Source: Brassica napus
Lineage: Eukaryota > Streptophyta > Magnoliopsida > Brassicales > Brassicaceae
NCBI RefSeq assembly: GCF_020379485.1
Contig: NW_026014633.1
Coordinates: 1 to 64,000, forward strand
DNA: 64,000 bases
Direction of reading: 5' to 3'
A program made the position numbers and the translations under genes. This document shows, piece after piece, positions 41,514 through 53,371 of this stretch (position 1 is its first letter; every line of letters begins with the position of its first letter). The notes under the pieces are model-generated. The model made no database searches and had not been told where the DNA came from. It saw only the letters and a list, made by a program, of their open reading frames with translations.

Positions 41514-43627
41514 GTCAGTGTGCTGAGTCCAAGGACCAACGTGCTGATATGTGTACTGATGGACAGCCACGGATGTCCTGTGTGTTCTGACGGACACACA
41601 CGGACAGCCACAGACGTCTTGTGTGTGCTGATGGACACACACAGACGTCCTGTGTGTGCTAACGGACAGCCACTGACAGCCACAGACGTCCTGTGTGTGC
41701 TGGCGGACACCCACGGACGTACTGTGTGTACTGAACAGACAGACCACGTGGACCAAAATCACCCAAACAATCCACAGGAAGGGCCAGAGTGCTGAGTCCA
41801 AGGACCAACGTGCTGATATGTGTACTGATGGACAGCCACGGACGTCCTGTGTGTGCTAACAGACAGCCACGGACGTCCTGTGTGTGCTGCGGACACCCAC
41901 GAACGTCCTCTGTGTACTGAACAAACAGCCCACGTGGGCCAAAATCACCCAAACAGTCCACAGGGAGGGTCATCGTGCTGAGTCCAAGGACCAACGTGCT
42001 GATATGTGTACTGGTGGACAGCCAGGAATGTCCTGTGTGTGCTGATGGACTGCCATAGACGTCCTATTTGTGCTGATGGACACACACAGACGTTCTGTGT
42101 GTGCTGAGGGACCCAAACGGACACACACGGACACACACGGACATACACGGACATTAACGGACGTCATGTGTGTGCTGCCGGACAGCCACATACAGCAACG
42201 GACGTCCTGTGTGTGCTGGCGGACACCTACGGACGTCCTGTGTGTACTGAACAGACAGCCCACGTGGACCAAAATTACCCAAACAATCCACAGGAAGGGC
42301 CAGCATGCTGAGTCCAAGGACCAGCGTGCTGATATGTGTACAGATGGACAGCCACAGACGTCCTGTGTCTGCTAACGGACACACACACACAGCCACAGAC
42401 AGCCACGGATGTCCTGTGTGTGCTGACGGACAGCCACAGACAGCCACGGATGTCTTGTGTGTGTTGGCGGACACCCACGAACGTCCTATGTGTACTGAAC
42501 AGACAGCCCACGTGGGCCAAAATCACCCAAACAGTCCACAGGGAGGGTCAGTGTGCTGAGTCCAAGGACCAACGTGCTGATATGTGTACTGATGGACAGC
42601 CACGAATGTCCTGTGTGTTCTGACGGACACACATGGACACACACGGACAGCCACAGACGTCTTGTGTGTGCTGATGGACACACACACACGTTCTGTGTGT
42701 GCTGGCGGACACACACAAACATCCATGGACGTCCTGTGTGTGCTAACGGACAGCCACTGACAGCCACGGACGTCCTGTGTGTGCTGGTGGACACCCACGG
42801 ACGTACTGTGTGTACTGAACAGACAGCCCACGTGGACCAAAATCACCCAAACAATCCACAGGAAGGGCCAGCGTGCTGAGTCCAAGGACCAATGTGCTGA
42901 TATGTTTACTGATGGACAGCCACAGACGTCCTGTGTGTGCTGACAGACATAGACGGACACACACAGACAGCCACACACGTCTTGTGTGTGCTGACGAACA
43001 CACATGGACGTCCTGTGTGTGCTGAAGGACACGCACAGACATCTTGTGTGTCATGACGGGCACACACAGACAGCCACGAATGTCCTGTGTGTGCTGACGG
43101 ACAGCCACGGACAGCCACAGACGTCCTGTGTGTGCTGGCGGACACCCACGGACGTCCTGTGTGTACTGAACAGACTGCCCACGTGGGCCAAAATCACCCA
43201 AACAGTCCACGGGATGGGCCAGTGTGCTGAGTCCAAGGACTAAGGTGCTGATATGTGTACCGATGGACAGCCACAAATGTCCTGTGTGTGCTGACGGACA
43301 CAGACGGACACGCACAGACACACACGTACAGCCACGGATGACCTGTGTGTACTAGCGGACACCCACGGACGTCCTGTGTGTACTGAACAGATAGCCCACG
43401 TGGGCCAAAATCACCCGAACAGTCGACGGGAAGGGTCAGCGTGCTGAGTCCAAGGACCAACGTGATGATATGTGTACTGATGGATAGCCACGGACGTCCT
43501 GTGTGTGCAGACGGACACACACGGACAGCCATGGACGTTCTGTGTGTGCTGAAGGACACACACAGACGTCCTGTGTGTGCTGACAGACACCCACGGACGT
43601 TCTGTGTGTACTGAACAGACAGCCTAC
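41514..43627. repeat. Complex satellite array, segment 3
   Basis: Continuation of segment 2 across element B. Landmarks near 41755, 41940, 42273, 42520, 42838, 43190 and 43411 give units of 185-352 bp. The units at 41940-42540 resemble those at 15260-15867 (shared GGGAGGGTCATCGTGCTG and ACTGGTGGAC variants), which implies another higher-order period of about 1.0 kb once B is removed. Open frames on both strands (up to 192 aa) are repeat by-products. Element E interrupts at 43628. Confidence 0.94.
43623..43627. other. Left target-site duplication of element E (CCTAC)
   Basis: CCTAC at 43623-43627 and 50752-50756. Rejoined flanks read CAGCCTACGTGGGCC, a variant of the satellite's GCCCACGTGGGC palindrome. 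Confidence 0.95.
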
Positions 43628-44635
43628 TGATAGAACCAAAATAAGGATCACTCTTTCGGTAAGGTTGATATGAACTCAGATCCGAGAGGATTGAGAACTG
43701 ATGGATCGAGGGGTGACACTAAGGGTTGCGGATTAGCCCAAAGATACTACCAGAGATTCGAAGGTTGCCGGATGTGACGCACCGGTCCAACACAACGAAG
43801 TGGTTCGCTTGGAGATGACCTCACCAAGAGAAGAATGAATGTTCTAAGCAAAGAACAATGAGAGAAGACTCAAAATAAGCAAAGGAAAATCGATGTGATT
43901 TTATTAAGGGGGATCATCACATACTTATAAGGTTTGTGAGTCAAAGAAACATAAAGACATTTGTGGGAAAAGACAACATAGAAAATAGAAATGAATGAAA
44001 ACAAGACATAGAAACTAGAAATGAAGACTTTGACTAAAGACTGGTCAAGGTGCGGATTCTTGTGTTGACTGGTCCAGATTCACAAAGACGTCCAGGTTCA
44101 TCCTTTGGTGATCAGGTCGTTCGCGGTAAGGAGCAGGACGGACGTAAGGCTGCCCGCATGATTGATCGTCGATGATCCATGAACGGATGAAGAGATAGCT
44201 CGACCCAAATCTTCAGAGAGCTTAAGTATCCTTCCTTTGGAGTAGTTGGAAGCATCGATCATCATGAAATCATCAAAGTGGTTGGAAAGGTCGTGATCAG
44301 CCTGATCCGGACGTGCGGTACGTCCCAAACGGGCCAGGAAAGACAGGCTAAGTCCGGAATCTGATTCTTCTCGATGATCATGGGTTCTGGCTTGACTGTT
44401 GGCTCTAGAATGGCGAATGGGTCGGGGAAGAACGCCTGTGGTTTGGCTGATTTGGTCATCAGGTCGTGGATCCATCCTTAGGTCACGTCCGGGTGCACGC
44501 GGGTCGATCCGGTACACGGCTCTGTCCGTTGATCTGGAACGGCTAAATGGCTGAACCTCAGTTGGACTGATCTGATCGTCCTGGTCACCATGCTGAGTCT
44601 GCTCCACGTCCTGGTCCAGGTCCTGGGTTCTATCA
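43628..44635 (-). repeat. Element E 3' LTR (partly coding)
   Basis: A 1008-bp LTR. The minus-strand start (44635 leftward to 44098) encodes the last 179 or so residues of the gag-pol polyprotein; the remainder (43628-44097) is non-coding, with TTATAA at 43925-43930. It is identical to the 5' LTR except for two substitutions seen by eye. Confidence 0.94.
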
Positions 44636-47600
44636 TTCCCTCCCTCTTCAAAAGGATTTGACCACAAATCCGGATCATCTGCGCAAAAAGGAGATAAATC
44701 AGAAACATTAAAACTTGAAGAGATATCATACTTACCCTGAAGATCAAGCTGGTAAGCATTGTCATGGAGTTTCCTGAGAATCTGGAATGGACCATCGACC
44801 CGGGGCATGAGTTTGGACTTCCTTTGTTCCGGGAATCGTTCCTTCCTCATGTGGACCCAAACAAGATCACCTTCCTGGAAGATCACTTCTTTCCTTTTCT
44901 TGTCTGCAAGTCGTTTGTAGCCCTCGGTCTTGGCTTCAATGTTGGCACGAACCTGTTCATGCAGCTTCTTGATCGTGTCCACCTTCCTCTTGCCATCTGT
45001 ACTAACTCGTTCACTCAAAGGCAAAGGTAAAAGATCAAGTGGAGACAAGGGATTAAATCCATAAACAACCTCAAAAGGAGAAAACTTAGTAGCTGAATGC
45101 AAAGCATGGTTATAAGCAAATTCAACATGAGGCAAACATTCTTCCCAAGTCCTAAGATTCTTTTTAACCAAAGATCTAAGCAAAGCAGACAAGGTTCGGT
45201 TAACTACTTCAGTTTGCCCATCAGTTTGCGGATGACAAGTTGTAGAGAACATCAATCTAGTACCTAGCTTAGACCACAAGGTCTTCCAAAAATAGCTAAG
45301 GAACTTAGCATCACGATCAGAGACAATGGTCTTAGGCATTCCATGCAATCTAACAACTTCCTTAAAGAATAAATCTGCAACTTGCACAGCATCATCAGTT
45401 TTGTGACAAGGAATGAAATGAGCCATTTTCGAGAACCTATCAACAACCACAAAGATAGAATCTCGTCCAGCTTTAGACCTAGGCAATCCAAGCACAAAAT
45501 CCATAGAAATGTCTACCCAAGGATGAGAGGGAATGGGTAGAGCTGAGTACAAACCGTGGTGTGATGCTTTAGGCTTAGACTTCTTGCACACCACACATCG
45601 GCTACAGATCCTCACAACATCTTTCATCAGACTCGGCCAGTAGAAATGGTCATGAACCGCCTTGTAGGTTTTCTTGACTCCAAAGTGTCCCATAAGCCCA
45701 CCTCCATGAGCTTCCCTGAGAAACAACTCCCTCAAAGAACATTGGGGCACACACAAACGGTTATCAAAGAACAAGAAACCAGAATTTTGAAAGTATTTGC
45801 CATAAGCAACCTTTGAGCATTTTCGAAAAATCTCTTTAAAATCCTGATCAGAAGCATAAAGATCCTTGATAAATTCAAAGCCAAGCAATTTAGTTTCAAG
45901 GGCTGAGAGAAGAGTGTACCTTCGAGACAATGCATCGGCCACAACATTCTCCTTACCTTGTTTGTACTTGATCACATAAGGGAATGTCTCAATGAACTCC
46001 ATCCAACGAGCATGCCTCTTGTTGAGCTTCTGCTGACCCTTAAGGTGTCTTAGAGACTGATGATCAGTGTGGATGATGAACTCCTTAGGCCAAAGATAGT
46101 GCTGCCACGTTTGAAGGGCCCTCACCAAGGCATAGAGTTCTTGGTCGTATGTGGGGTAGTTGAGCATGGCTCCTCCAAGCTTCTCACTGAAATAAGCCAC
46201 TGGTTTTCCATCCTGCATCAACACAGCACCAATACCAACACCAGAAGCATCACATTCGATTTCAAAAGCTTTAGAAAAATCTGGAAGTACAAGTAAAGGG
46301 GCGTGAGTCAACTTCCCTTTAAGGATTTCGAATGCTTCTTCCTGAGCTGGTCCCCATTTGAACCCCACGTTCTTCTTGATTACTTCAGTAAGAGGAGCGG
46401 CCAAGGTACTGAAGTTTTGAACAAATCGCCTATAGAAGCCGGCAAGGCCATGGAAGCTTCTTACTTCACCAATGGTGGTCGGAATCGGCCAGTCCCGGAT
46501 TGCTTGGACCTTCTGCTCGTCCACTCTCAAGCCATCTGCACCTACAACAAAACCTAGAAAGACCACATGATCTGTGCCAAAAGAACACTTTCCAAGGTTA
46601 GCAAACAAACGTTCCTTTCTAAGGACTTCAAGAACGGATTTCAAATGCTGTTTGTGCTCATCAAGGCTTTTGCTGTAAATAAGAATGTCATCAAAGTAAA
46701 CCACAACAAAATGACCAATAAAAGACCTCAAGACATGATTCATTAGGCGCATGAAAGTACTAGGTGCATTAGTGAGACCAAAGGGCATGACAAGCCACTC
46801 ATACAAACCTAGTTTTGTTTTAAAGGCCGTTTTCCATTCATCACCTTCTTTCATCCTAATCTGATGATAGCCACTTCTCAAATCTATCTTAGAAAAGTAC
46901 TTAGAACCATGGAGTTCATCAAGCATATCATCAAGACGAGGGATAGGATGTCGATACTTTACCGTGATGTTGTTTATGGCCCGGCAGTCCACACACATCC
47001 TCCAGGAGCCATCCTTCTTTGGTACAAGTAGAACAGGCACGGCACAGGGACTGAGACTCTCTCTGATGTATCCCTTCTCAAGCAAGTCGTTGATCTGTTT
47101 CTCCAGCTCCTTGGTCTCGACCGGATTGGTGCGGTACGCTGGTCGGTTCGGTAGAGAGGCGCCCGGAACGAGATCGATCTGATGCTCAATGCCTCTCACC
47201 GGTGGCAATCCTTTGGGATTTTCTTCTGGAAACACATCAGAATAATCCTGCAAGATACCTAAAAACTCACTCGGAATCTCCGGTGCAAGGTCAGAAGAAG
47301 ATGAGGCCAAGAGAGACTCTTTATAAATCAGTAAGAGAAATGGCTTTTGAGAGCAAAGAGACTTTCTTACCTGACTTTCTTTGACAAAGAAATTGGAGTT
47401 TCTGGTACTGGTCTCAGGTTTATCAGCTTTAGAGTCTTGGTCTCGGTTCTTCTTAAGTTGGACCTGGTCTTGATGGACTTCCGAAGGCGACAAAGGCACC
47501 AAGGTGATCTTCTTTCCCTTATGATCAAATGAATGCCGGTTTGTGAAACCATCATGCACTGCCTTCTTGTCAAATTGCCAAGGCCGGCCCAAGAGAACAT

Positions 47601-49251
47601 GGCAAGCATCCATGGGAAGCACATTGCACACAACCTCGTCCTCATATCGGCCAATGGAAAGTGGAACCGTGACTTGCTCCTTCACATACTGTTCTCCAGC
47701 CTCATTGAGCCACTCCAACCTGAAAGGACGAGAAAGAGGCCGAGTAACAAGCCCAAGTTTCTTTACAAGGGTGTCACTAGCCACATTAGTGCAACTACCT
47801 CCATCAATGATTAAAGAACAAACTTTATCAGAAATGAGACATCTAGAGTGAAAGAGATTCTCCCTTTGTTCTTTGTCATTGGATTTTGGTTGGACACTCA
47901 AGGCACGCCTAGTAACCAGTAGTGAACCATGGCTCGGTTCTTCAAGAACATCCTCATCATAGATCGGATCAGAACTCTCCACAAAGGTCGAGCAAAACTC
48001 ATTGATCACTCCATCGACCTCCTCATCAAAGATGGGATCAGTGGTGTCGTCCAAGACTTTCCTAGTAACAAGAAGGGGACCATGAACCGGGAAGTCAAGT
48101 GCTTCTTCCTCATTATCATCATCATACACTGGTCCGAGATCCTCCTTGTCTTCTTCAGATTCGACTTCTCCATTCTCCAAGAGCACCATCACCTTTTGGT
48201 TTGGACATCGGTTGGCATAGTGGCCAAGGCCATGACACCTAAAGCATTGGATGTCTCTGGTTCGTTTGGTAGCCTCTTCTTTCTTTTCTCTATCAACACG
48301 AGCAGGGACATTAGTCTTAAAAGCTGTATTTGTTGTGGAAGAAGACTTACCCTTGTCTTGATAGTTTGTCTTGGAAGCAAAGGTCGGTTTAGTGAGACCC
48401 TTTCTCTTGACTTGTTGCTCGATCAGCACGGCCTTGTGTAGCATCTGCTCCATGCTGTCATAGTCCTCCAGCTCCATGCGGTCTTGTATGTCCCGATTGA
48501 GCCCGGTAAGAAATCTGGCCATGGTGGCGTCTAAGGGCTCTTCTACATCAGCTTTGATCATCAAGGTCTCCATCTCCTGGTGATAGTCCTCAACTGACTT
48601 AGAACCTTGAAGCAAACGCCTGAGTTTATGGTGTAGATCTCGGTGGTAATGGTCGGGAACAAAGCGTCTCCGCATCAGCATGGAAAGCTCATCCCATGTA
48701 TCAACTGGCGCCTCACCTGCTCTCCTCCTGCTAGTCACAACTCGATCATACCAGTTAATAGCATAGCCAGTAAACTCAGCAGCAGCAAGTCTAACCTTTT
48801 TAATATCAGAAAAATTTTGACAATCAAACACAAGTTCAATTTTTCTTTCCCATTCAAGAAAAGCATCCGGATCATTTTTGCCATCAAAACTTGGAATTTT
48901 CAATTTCAAACCACTCAAGCCATCATTGGTTCTTTCATTTCTACCAAAAGGATTGACATCACCTCGGTTTTGATGCCTAGGAACTCTCCTTGGACGGTTG
49001 ATGGATCGATCATCATCATAAGACTCTTCTCGGATTTCTAGGTCGGACCGGCTGTTCCTCCTTGGATGGTCACGTCTGGTTCTGGTTCGTGACTGAGTTG
49101 GTCGGCCCTGAAGTTCATCAAGCCTCTGATGGATCGCCTCCAAACCTGTATTCAACAAGTTAGACATAGAATCATTGAGAGCACGCATTTGCAAGTTAGA
49201 TAATCCGGCATATGAATTTCCGGGTCGGTTTCTTTCTTCTTCACTATCCAT
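44098..49251 (-). CDS. gag-pol: Element E gag-pol polyprotein, CRM-like
   Basis: 1717 aa if started at ATG 49249-49251 (MDSEEERN), preferred over an in-frame Met 18 codons upstream because it has A at -3 and G at +4. Gag: [20 protein letters not shown] and the retrotransposon gag domain at about 105-270, with a CCHC knuckle [14 protein letters not shown] near 335. Protease: [12 protein letters not shown] near 481 (DGGS in place of DTGA, usual for some plant clades) and [20 protein letters not shown] near 851. RNase [15 protein letters not shown] near 1002. Integrase: HHCC zinc domain (CSRCVVC) at about 1187-1225 and the triad in [15 protein letters not shown] and [10 protein letters not shown] (about 1250, 1311, 1347). 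C-terminal domain [17 protein letters not shown] near 1507. The last 179 residues are encoded in the 3' LTR and are rich in Asp, Gln, Arg and Ser. There are no stops or frameshifts. It would make virus-like particles and integrate cDNA; targeting to centromeric chromatin is known for CRM relatives but only inferred here. Confidence 0.93.
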   Translation of the reverse strand: MDSEEERNRPGNSYAGLSNLQMRALNDSMSNLLNTGLEAIHQRLDELQGRPTQSRTRTRRDHPRRNSRSDLEIREESYDDDRSINRPRRVPRHQNRGDVNPFGRNERTNDGLSGLKLKIPSFDGKNDPDAFLEWERKIELVFDCQNFSDIKKVRLAAAEFTGYAINWYDRVVTSRRRAGEAPVDTWDELSMLMRRRFVPDHYHRDLHHKLRRLLQGSKSVEDYHQEMETLMIKADVEEPLDATMARFLTGLNRDIQDRMELEDYDSMEQMLHKAVLIEQQVKRKGLTKPTFASKTNYQDKGKSSSTTNTAFKTNVPARVDREKKEEATKRTRDIQCFRCHGLGHYANRCPNQKVMVLLENGEVESEEDKEDLGPVYDDDNEEEALDFPVHGPLLVTRKVLDDTTDPIFDEEVDGVINEFCSTFVESSDPIYDEDVLEEPSHGSLLVTRRALSVQPKSNDKEQRENLFHSRCLISDKVCSLIIDGGSCTNVASDTLVKKLGLVTRPLSRPFRLEWLNEAGEQYVKEQVTVPLSIGRYEDEVVCNVLPMDACHVLLGRPWQFDKKAVHDGFTNRHSFDHKGKKITLVPLSPSEVHQDQVQLKKNRDQDSKADKPETSTRNSNFFVKESQVRKSLCSQKPFLLLIYKESLLASSSSDLAPEIPSEFLGILQDYSDVFPEENPKGLPPVRGIEHQIDLVPGASLPNRPAYRTNPVETKELEKQINDLLEKGYIRESLSPCAVPVLLVPKKDGSWRMCVDCRAINNITVKYRHPIPRLDDMLDELHGSKYFSKIDLRSGYHQIRMKEGDEWKTAFKTKLGLYEWLVMPFGLTNAPSTFMRLMNHVLRSFIGHFVVVYFDDILIYSKSLDEHKQHLKSVLEVLRKERLFANLGKCSFGTDHVVFLGFVVGADGLRVDEQKVQAIRDWPIPTTIGEVRSFHGLAGFYRRFVQNFSTLAAPLTEVIKKNVGFKWGPAQEEAFEILKGKLTHAPLLVLPDFSKAFEIECDASGVGIGAVLMQDGKPVAYFSEKLGGAMLNYPTYDQELYALVRALQTWQHYLWPKEFIIHTDHQSLRHLKGQQKLNKRHARWMEFIETFPYVIKYKQGKENVVADALSRRYTLLSALETKLLGFEFIKDLYASDQDFKEIFRKCSKVAYGKYFQNSGFLFFDNRLCVPQCSLRELFLREAHGGGLMGHFGVKKTYKAVHDHFYWPSLMKDVVRICSRCVVCKKSKPKASHHGLYSALPIPSHPWVDISMDFVLGLPRSKAGRDSIFVVVDRFSKMAHFIPCHKTDDAVQVADLFFKEVVRLHGMPKTIVSDRDAKFLSYFWKTLWSKLGTRLMFSTTCHPQTDGQTEVVNRTLSALLRSLVKKNLRTWEECLPHVEFAYNHALHSATKFSPFEVVYGFNPLSPLDLLPLPLSERVSTDGKRKVDTIKKLHEQVRANIEAKTEGYKRLADKKRKEVIFQEGDLVWVHMRKERFPEQRKSKLMPRVDGPFQILRKLHDNAYQLDLQGKYDISSSFNVSDLSPFCADDPDLWSNPFEEGGNDRTQDLDQDVEQTQHGDQDDQISPTEVQPFSRSRSTDRAVYRIDPRAPGRDLRMDPRPDDQISQTTGVLPRPIRHSRANSQARTHDHREESDSGLSLSFLARLGRTARPDQADHDLSNHFDDFMMIDASNYSKGRILKLSEDLGRAISSSVHGSSTINHAGSLTSVLLLTANDLITKG
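44636..44650 (-). other. Element E polypurine tract (within coding sequence)
   Basis: TTCCCTCCCTCTTCA on plus (TGAAGAGGGAGGGAA on minus), adjacent to the 3' LTR. It is translated as part of the polyprotein, because the frame continues through it into the LTR. Confidence 0.8.
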
Positions 49252-49728
49252 GGTTTCCTGAAAACTTAAACAAGGTAAAGTTAGATTAAAAAAAACCTCA
49301 CACACTCAGGTGTTTATCCTCACCCACACACGTGTTTCACTCAATTTTTGTTGGTAATCACACAAGAGAGTTCCTCCCAAAGTTCTAAGAGAGCAAACTA
49401 GATCACCCAATGAGCAAAACCAAGTGAACCACAAAGATCAAGAGAGAAAGATAAGAGATTTAGAGGGGAACCCGCCTTAACCTCCTCAAAGACCGGATTT
49501 CTCTTCGGCCAGCAGGCTTTCTCTTCCACCACCACACCACAAACAAATCAAACTTTGGAATATCTTTTTTTTTTTTTATACTTTTCCTTTTTTTTTTTAA
49601 TAGATCTTTCTTTTTTTTTTTTTATGGGGGTAATGAGGGGCCCGGGTTCAAGATAGATAGATAAGAAATCTAGATGAAGAATATGGAAGATGAGATGAAA
49701 TGGATTGAAAAAGAGTTACCGAGAGAGT
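49252..49728 (-). other. Element E leader with long homopolymer tracts
   Basis: A 480-bp untranslated leader between PBS and gag-pol. T-runs of 10-15 at about 49566-49622 (plus) become A-runs in the RNA. The related fragment H (62348-62766) preserves the same landmarks: CTCACCCACACA, CAGCAGGCTTTCTCTTCCACC, the T-runs and GGGGCCCGG. No coding frame is supported. Confidence 0.8.
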
Positions 49729-49741
49729 GGCTCTGATACCA
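49729..49741 (-). other. Element E primer-binding site (initiator Met-tRNA)
   Basis: GGCTCTGATACCA on plus (TGGTATCAGAGCC on minus), 2 nt from the 5' LTR start at 49744. Confidence 0.95.
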
Positions 49742-49743
49742 CT

Positions 49744-50751
49744 TGATAGAACCAAAATAAGGATCACTCTTTCGGTAAGGTTGATATGAACTCAGATCCG
49801 AGAGGATTGAGAACTGATGGATCGAGGGGTGACACTAAGGGTTGCGGATTAGCCCAAAGATACTACCAGAGATTCGAAGGTTGCCGGATGTGACGCACCG
49901 GTCCAACACAACGAAGTGGTTCGCTTGGAGATGACCTCACCAAGAGAAGTATGAATGTTCTAAGCAAAGAACAATGAGAGAAGACTCAAAATAAGCAAAG
50001 GAAAATCGATGTGATTTTATTAAGGGGGATCATCACATACTTATAAGGTTTGTGAGTCAAAGAAACATAAAGACATTTGTGGGAAAAGACAACATAGAAA
50101 ATAGAAATGAATGAAAACAAGACATAGAAACTAGAAATGAAGACTTTGACTAAAGACTGGTCAAGGTGCGGATTCTTGTGTTGACTGGTCCAGATTCACA
50201 AAGACGTCCAGGTTCATCCTTTGGTGATCAGGTCGTTCGCGGTAAGGAGCAGGACGGACGTAAGGCTGCCCGCATGATTGATCGTCGATGATCCATGAAC
50301 GGATGAAGAGATAGCTCGACCCAAATCTTCAGAGAGCTTAAGTATCCTTCCTTTGGAGTAGTTGGAAGCATCGATCATCATGAAATCATCAAAGTGGTTG
50401 GAAAGGTCGTGATCAGCCTGATCCGGACGTGCGGTACATCCCAAACGGGCCAGGAAAGACAGGCTAAGTCCGGAATCTGATTCTTCTCGATGATCATGGG
50501 TTCTGGCTTGACTGTTGGCTCTAGAATGGCGAATGGGTCGGGGAAGAACGCCTGTGGTTTGGCTGATTTGGTCATCAGGTCGTGGATCCATCCTTAGGTC
50601 ACGTCCGGGTGCACGCGGGTCGATCCGGTACACGGCTCTGTCCGTTGATCTGGAACGGCTAAATGGCTGAACCTCAGTTGGACTGATCTGATCGTCCTGG
50701 TCACCATGCTGAGTCTGCTCCACGTCCTGGTCCAGGTCCTGGGTTCTATCA
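49744..50751 (-). repeat. Element E 5' LTR
   Basis: 1008 bp, TGATAGAACC to TTCTATCA. The polyprotein-tail frame is also open here (stop at 50214) and runs on into satellite, but without upstream pol it has no coding role. A CpG-type G/A difference from the 3' LTR near 50437 would change an Arg codon to Cys. Confidence 0.94.
50016..50046 (-). promoter_or_regulatory. Candidate core promoter and polyadenylation motifs of element E
   Basis: On the minus strand, CTTATAAG (50040-50047) is the only TATA-like motif in the non-coding half of the LTR, and AATAAA (50016-50021) follows about 20 nt downstream. In an LTR both signals are expected; their assignment is tentative. The same pair is in the 3' LTR at 43900-43931. 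Confidence 0.45.
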
Positions 50752-53037
50752 CCTACGTGGGCCAAAATCACCCGAACAGTCCACAGGAAGGGCCAACGTG
50801 CTGAGTACAAGGACAAGCGTGCTGATATGTGTACTGATGGACAACCACGGACGTCCTGTGTGTGCTGACAGACACACACGGACACACACGGACAGCGACA
50901 GACAGCCACAGACGTCCTATGTGTGCAGACGGACAGCCACAGACAGCCACGGACGTCCTGTGTGCTGGCGGACACCCACGGACGTCCTGTTTGTACTGAA
51001 CAGACAGCCGACGTGGGCCAAAATCACCCAAACAGTCCACGGGAAGGGCCAGCGTGTTGAGTCGAAGGACCAACTTGCTGATATGTGTACTGATGGACAG
51101 GCACGGACGTCTTATGTGTGCTGACAGACACACACGGACACACACGGATACAAACAGACAGCCACAGACGTCCTGTGTGTGCTGGCGGACACCCACAGAC
51201 GTCCTGTGTGTACTGAACAGAGAGCCCACGTGGGCCAAAATCACCCGAACACTCCACAGGAAGGGTCAGCGTGCTGAGTCCAAAGACCAACATGCAGATA
51301 TGTGTACTGATGGACAGCCACAGACGTCCTAGGTGTGCTGACGGACACACACGGACAGCCACATAATTCTTGTGTGTGCTGACGGACACCCGCGGACGTC
51401 CTGTTTGTGCTGACGAACACCCACAGACAGCCACGGACGTCCTGTGTGTGCTGACGGACACACACGAACGTCCTGTGTGTGCTGACGGACACCCACAGAC
51501 GTCCTTTGTGTACTTAACAGACAGCCCACGTGGGCCAAAATCACCCAAACAGTCCACGGGAAGGGTCAGCGTGCTGAGTCCAAGGACTAACGTGCTGATA
51601 TGTGTACTGATGGACAGCCACAGACGTCCTGTGTGTGCTGACAGGCACACACGGACACACACGGACACACACGGACACACAAGGACAGCCAAGGACGTCT
51701 TGTGTGTGCTGATGGACACCCACAGACGTCATGTGTGTGCTGACGGACACCCACGGACATCCTGTGTGTACTGAACCGACAGCCCACGTGGGCCAAAATC
51801 ACCCGAACAGTCCACGGGAAGGGCCAGCGTGCTGAGTCCAAGGACCAGCGTGCTGATATGTGCACTGATGGACAGCCATCGACGTCCTATGTATGCTGAC
51901 GGACACACACGGACACACACAGACAGCCACGGACACCCACGGACATCCTATGTTTACTGAACAGACTGCCCACGTGGGCCAAAATCCCCCAAACAGTCCA
52001 CGGGAAGGGCCAGCGTGCTGAGTCCAAGGACCACTGTGCTGATATGTGTACTGACGGACAGCCACGGACGTCCTGTGTGTGCTTACGGACATACACGAAC
52101 AGCCATGGACGTCCTGTGTGTGCTGACGGACACACACGGACACACACGTACAGCCACGGGCGTCTTGTGTGTGCTGACGGACACCCACGGATGTCCTGTG
52201 TGTACTGAACAGACAGCCCACGTGGGCCAAAATCACCCAAACAGTCCACGGGAAGGGCCAGCGTGCTGAGTCCAAGGACCACTGTGCCGATATGTGTACT
52301 GACGGACAGCCACGGACGTCCTGTGTGTGCTGACGGACACACACGAACAGCCATGGACGTCCTGTGTTTGCTGATGGACACACACGGACACACACGTACA
52401 GCCACGGACGTCTTGTGTGTGCTGACGGACACCCACGGACGTCCTGTGTGTACTGAACAGACAGCCCACGTGGGCCAAAATCACCCAAACAGTCCATGGG
52501 AAGGGCCAGCGTGTTGAGTCCAAGGACAAACATGCTGATATGTGTACTGATGGACAGCCACGGACGTCCTGTGTGTGCTGACGGACACACACGGACACAA
52601 ACAGACAGCCATGGACGTCATGTGTGTGCTGGCGGACACCCACGGACGTCCTGTGTGTACTGGACAGACAGCCCACGTGGGCCAAAATCACCCGACCAGT
52701 CCACAGGAAGGGTCAGCGTGCTGAGTCCAAGGACCAACATGCAGATATGTGTACTGATGGACAGCCACAGACGTCCTGTGTGTGCTGACGGACACACACG
52801 GACAGCCACAGAAGTCTTTTGTGTGCTGACGGACACCCACAGACGTCATGTGTGTGCTGACGGACACCCACAGATGTCCTGTGTGTACTTAACAGACAGC
52901 CCACGTGGGCCAAAATCACCCAAACAGTCCACGGGAAGGGTCAGCATGCTGAATCCAAGGACTAACGTGCTGATATGTGTACTGATGGACAGCAACAGAC
53001 GTCTTGTGTGTGCTGACGGACACACACGGACACACAT
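50752..53037. repeat. Complex satellite array, segment 4
   Basis: Continuation of segment 3 across element E. Landmarks near 50764, 51021, 51237, 51537, 51797, 51983, 52230, 52478, 52687 and 52913 give units of 186-300 bp. Most cores carry CCCACGTGGGCC. The array ends abruptly inside CACACACGGACACACAT where LTR fragment F begins at 53038. Frames up to 263 aa on the minus strand and 206 aa on the plus strand are repeat by-products. Confidence 0.94.
52022..52517. repeat. Recently duplicated 248-bp satellite units
   Basis: Two adjacent units offset by exactly 248 bp (GTCCAAGGACCACTGTG at 52022 and 52270) share rare variants ACTGACGGACAGCC, CACGAACAGCCATGG and CACACGTACAGCCACGG. They differ at only a handful of sites, so this is the most recent unit duplication I see in the array. 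Confidence 0.85.
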
Positions 53038-53371
53038 TGTAACACCCCGATCCGGCCGACTAGGCCGTGGTCGAAGTCTTACGTCGCTCGGTCCACTTCC
53101 TGGCCGAACCTCTTAATTTTTGCCCTTTATTTATAATATCGCCTAAAGGCGATGGCTAACTTAAACCTTAGCTAAAGACTTCCCTAGTCATTAATAGCAT
53201 AGATCCTTTCAACAGATACGCAGCAGATTATTCTCTAATTAACCATTGGTCTAAAACCAATCTAACACTTGTCTGGTCGAATCACCTTAGCCTTGGCCAG
53301 TTTACTCAACTACCAATTAGCTTAAAGGTCAATCCTAAACCCAAACCAAGCCATACGATTCTGAGGTTCTA
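53038..53371 (-). repeat. LTR fragment F, first part (A/C family)
   Basis: Starts TGTAACACCCCGATCCGGCC, the U5 end of an A/C-type LTR on the minus strand, directly after satellite. The five bases before it, CACAT, may be its TSD, but the other end is lost so this cannot be confirmed. It is interrupted by element G after the duplicated TTCTA (53367-53371). Confidence 0.88.

Larger units (their letters stand above)
43628..50751 (-). mobile_element. Element E: young, intact CRM-like Ty3/gypsy element
   Basis: 7124 bp on the minus strand with perfect CCTAC duplications. 3' LTR 43628-44635 and 5' LTR 49744-50751, each 1008 bp, starting TGATAGAACC and ending TTCTATCA. By eye they differ at only two positions (43837 A versus 49953 T region; 44321 G versus 50437 A region). 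A single 1717-aa gag-pol frame is open, with a PBS for initiator Met-tRNA. The lack of a canonical chromodomain, the [10 protein letters not shown] protease, LLGRPWQFD, and a coding region that overlaps the 3' LTR fit the CRM group as I know it. The intact frame and near-identical LTRs indicate a recent insertion that may be active. Confidence 0.93.

Noticed and set aside
50214..50975. 253-aa minus frame spanning E's 5' LTR and satellite
   Set aside because: It is the LTR-encoded tail of the polyprotein without upstream pol, extended by chance into the open satellite.
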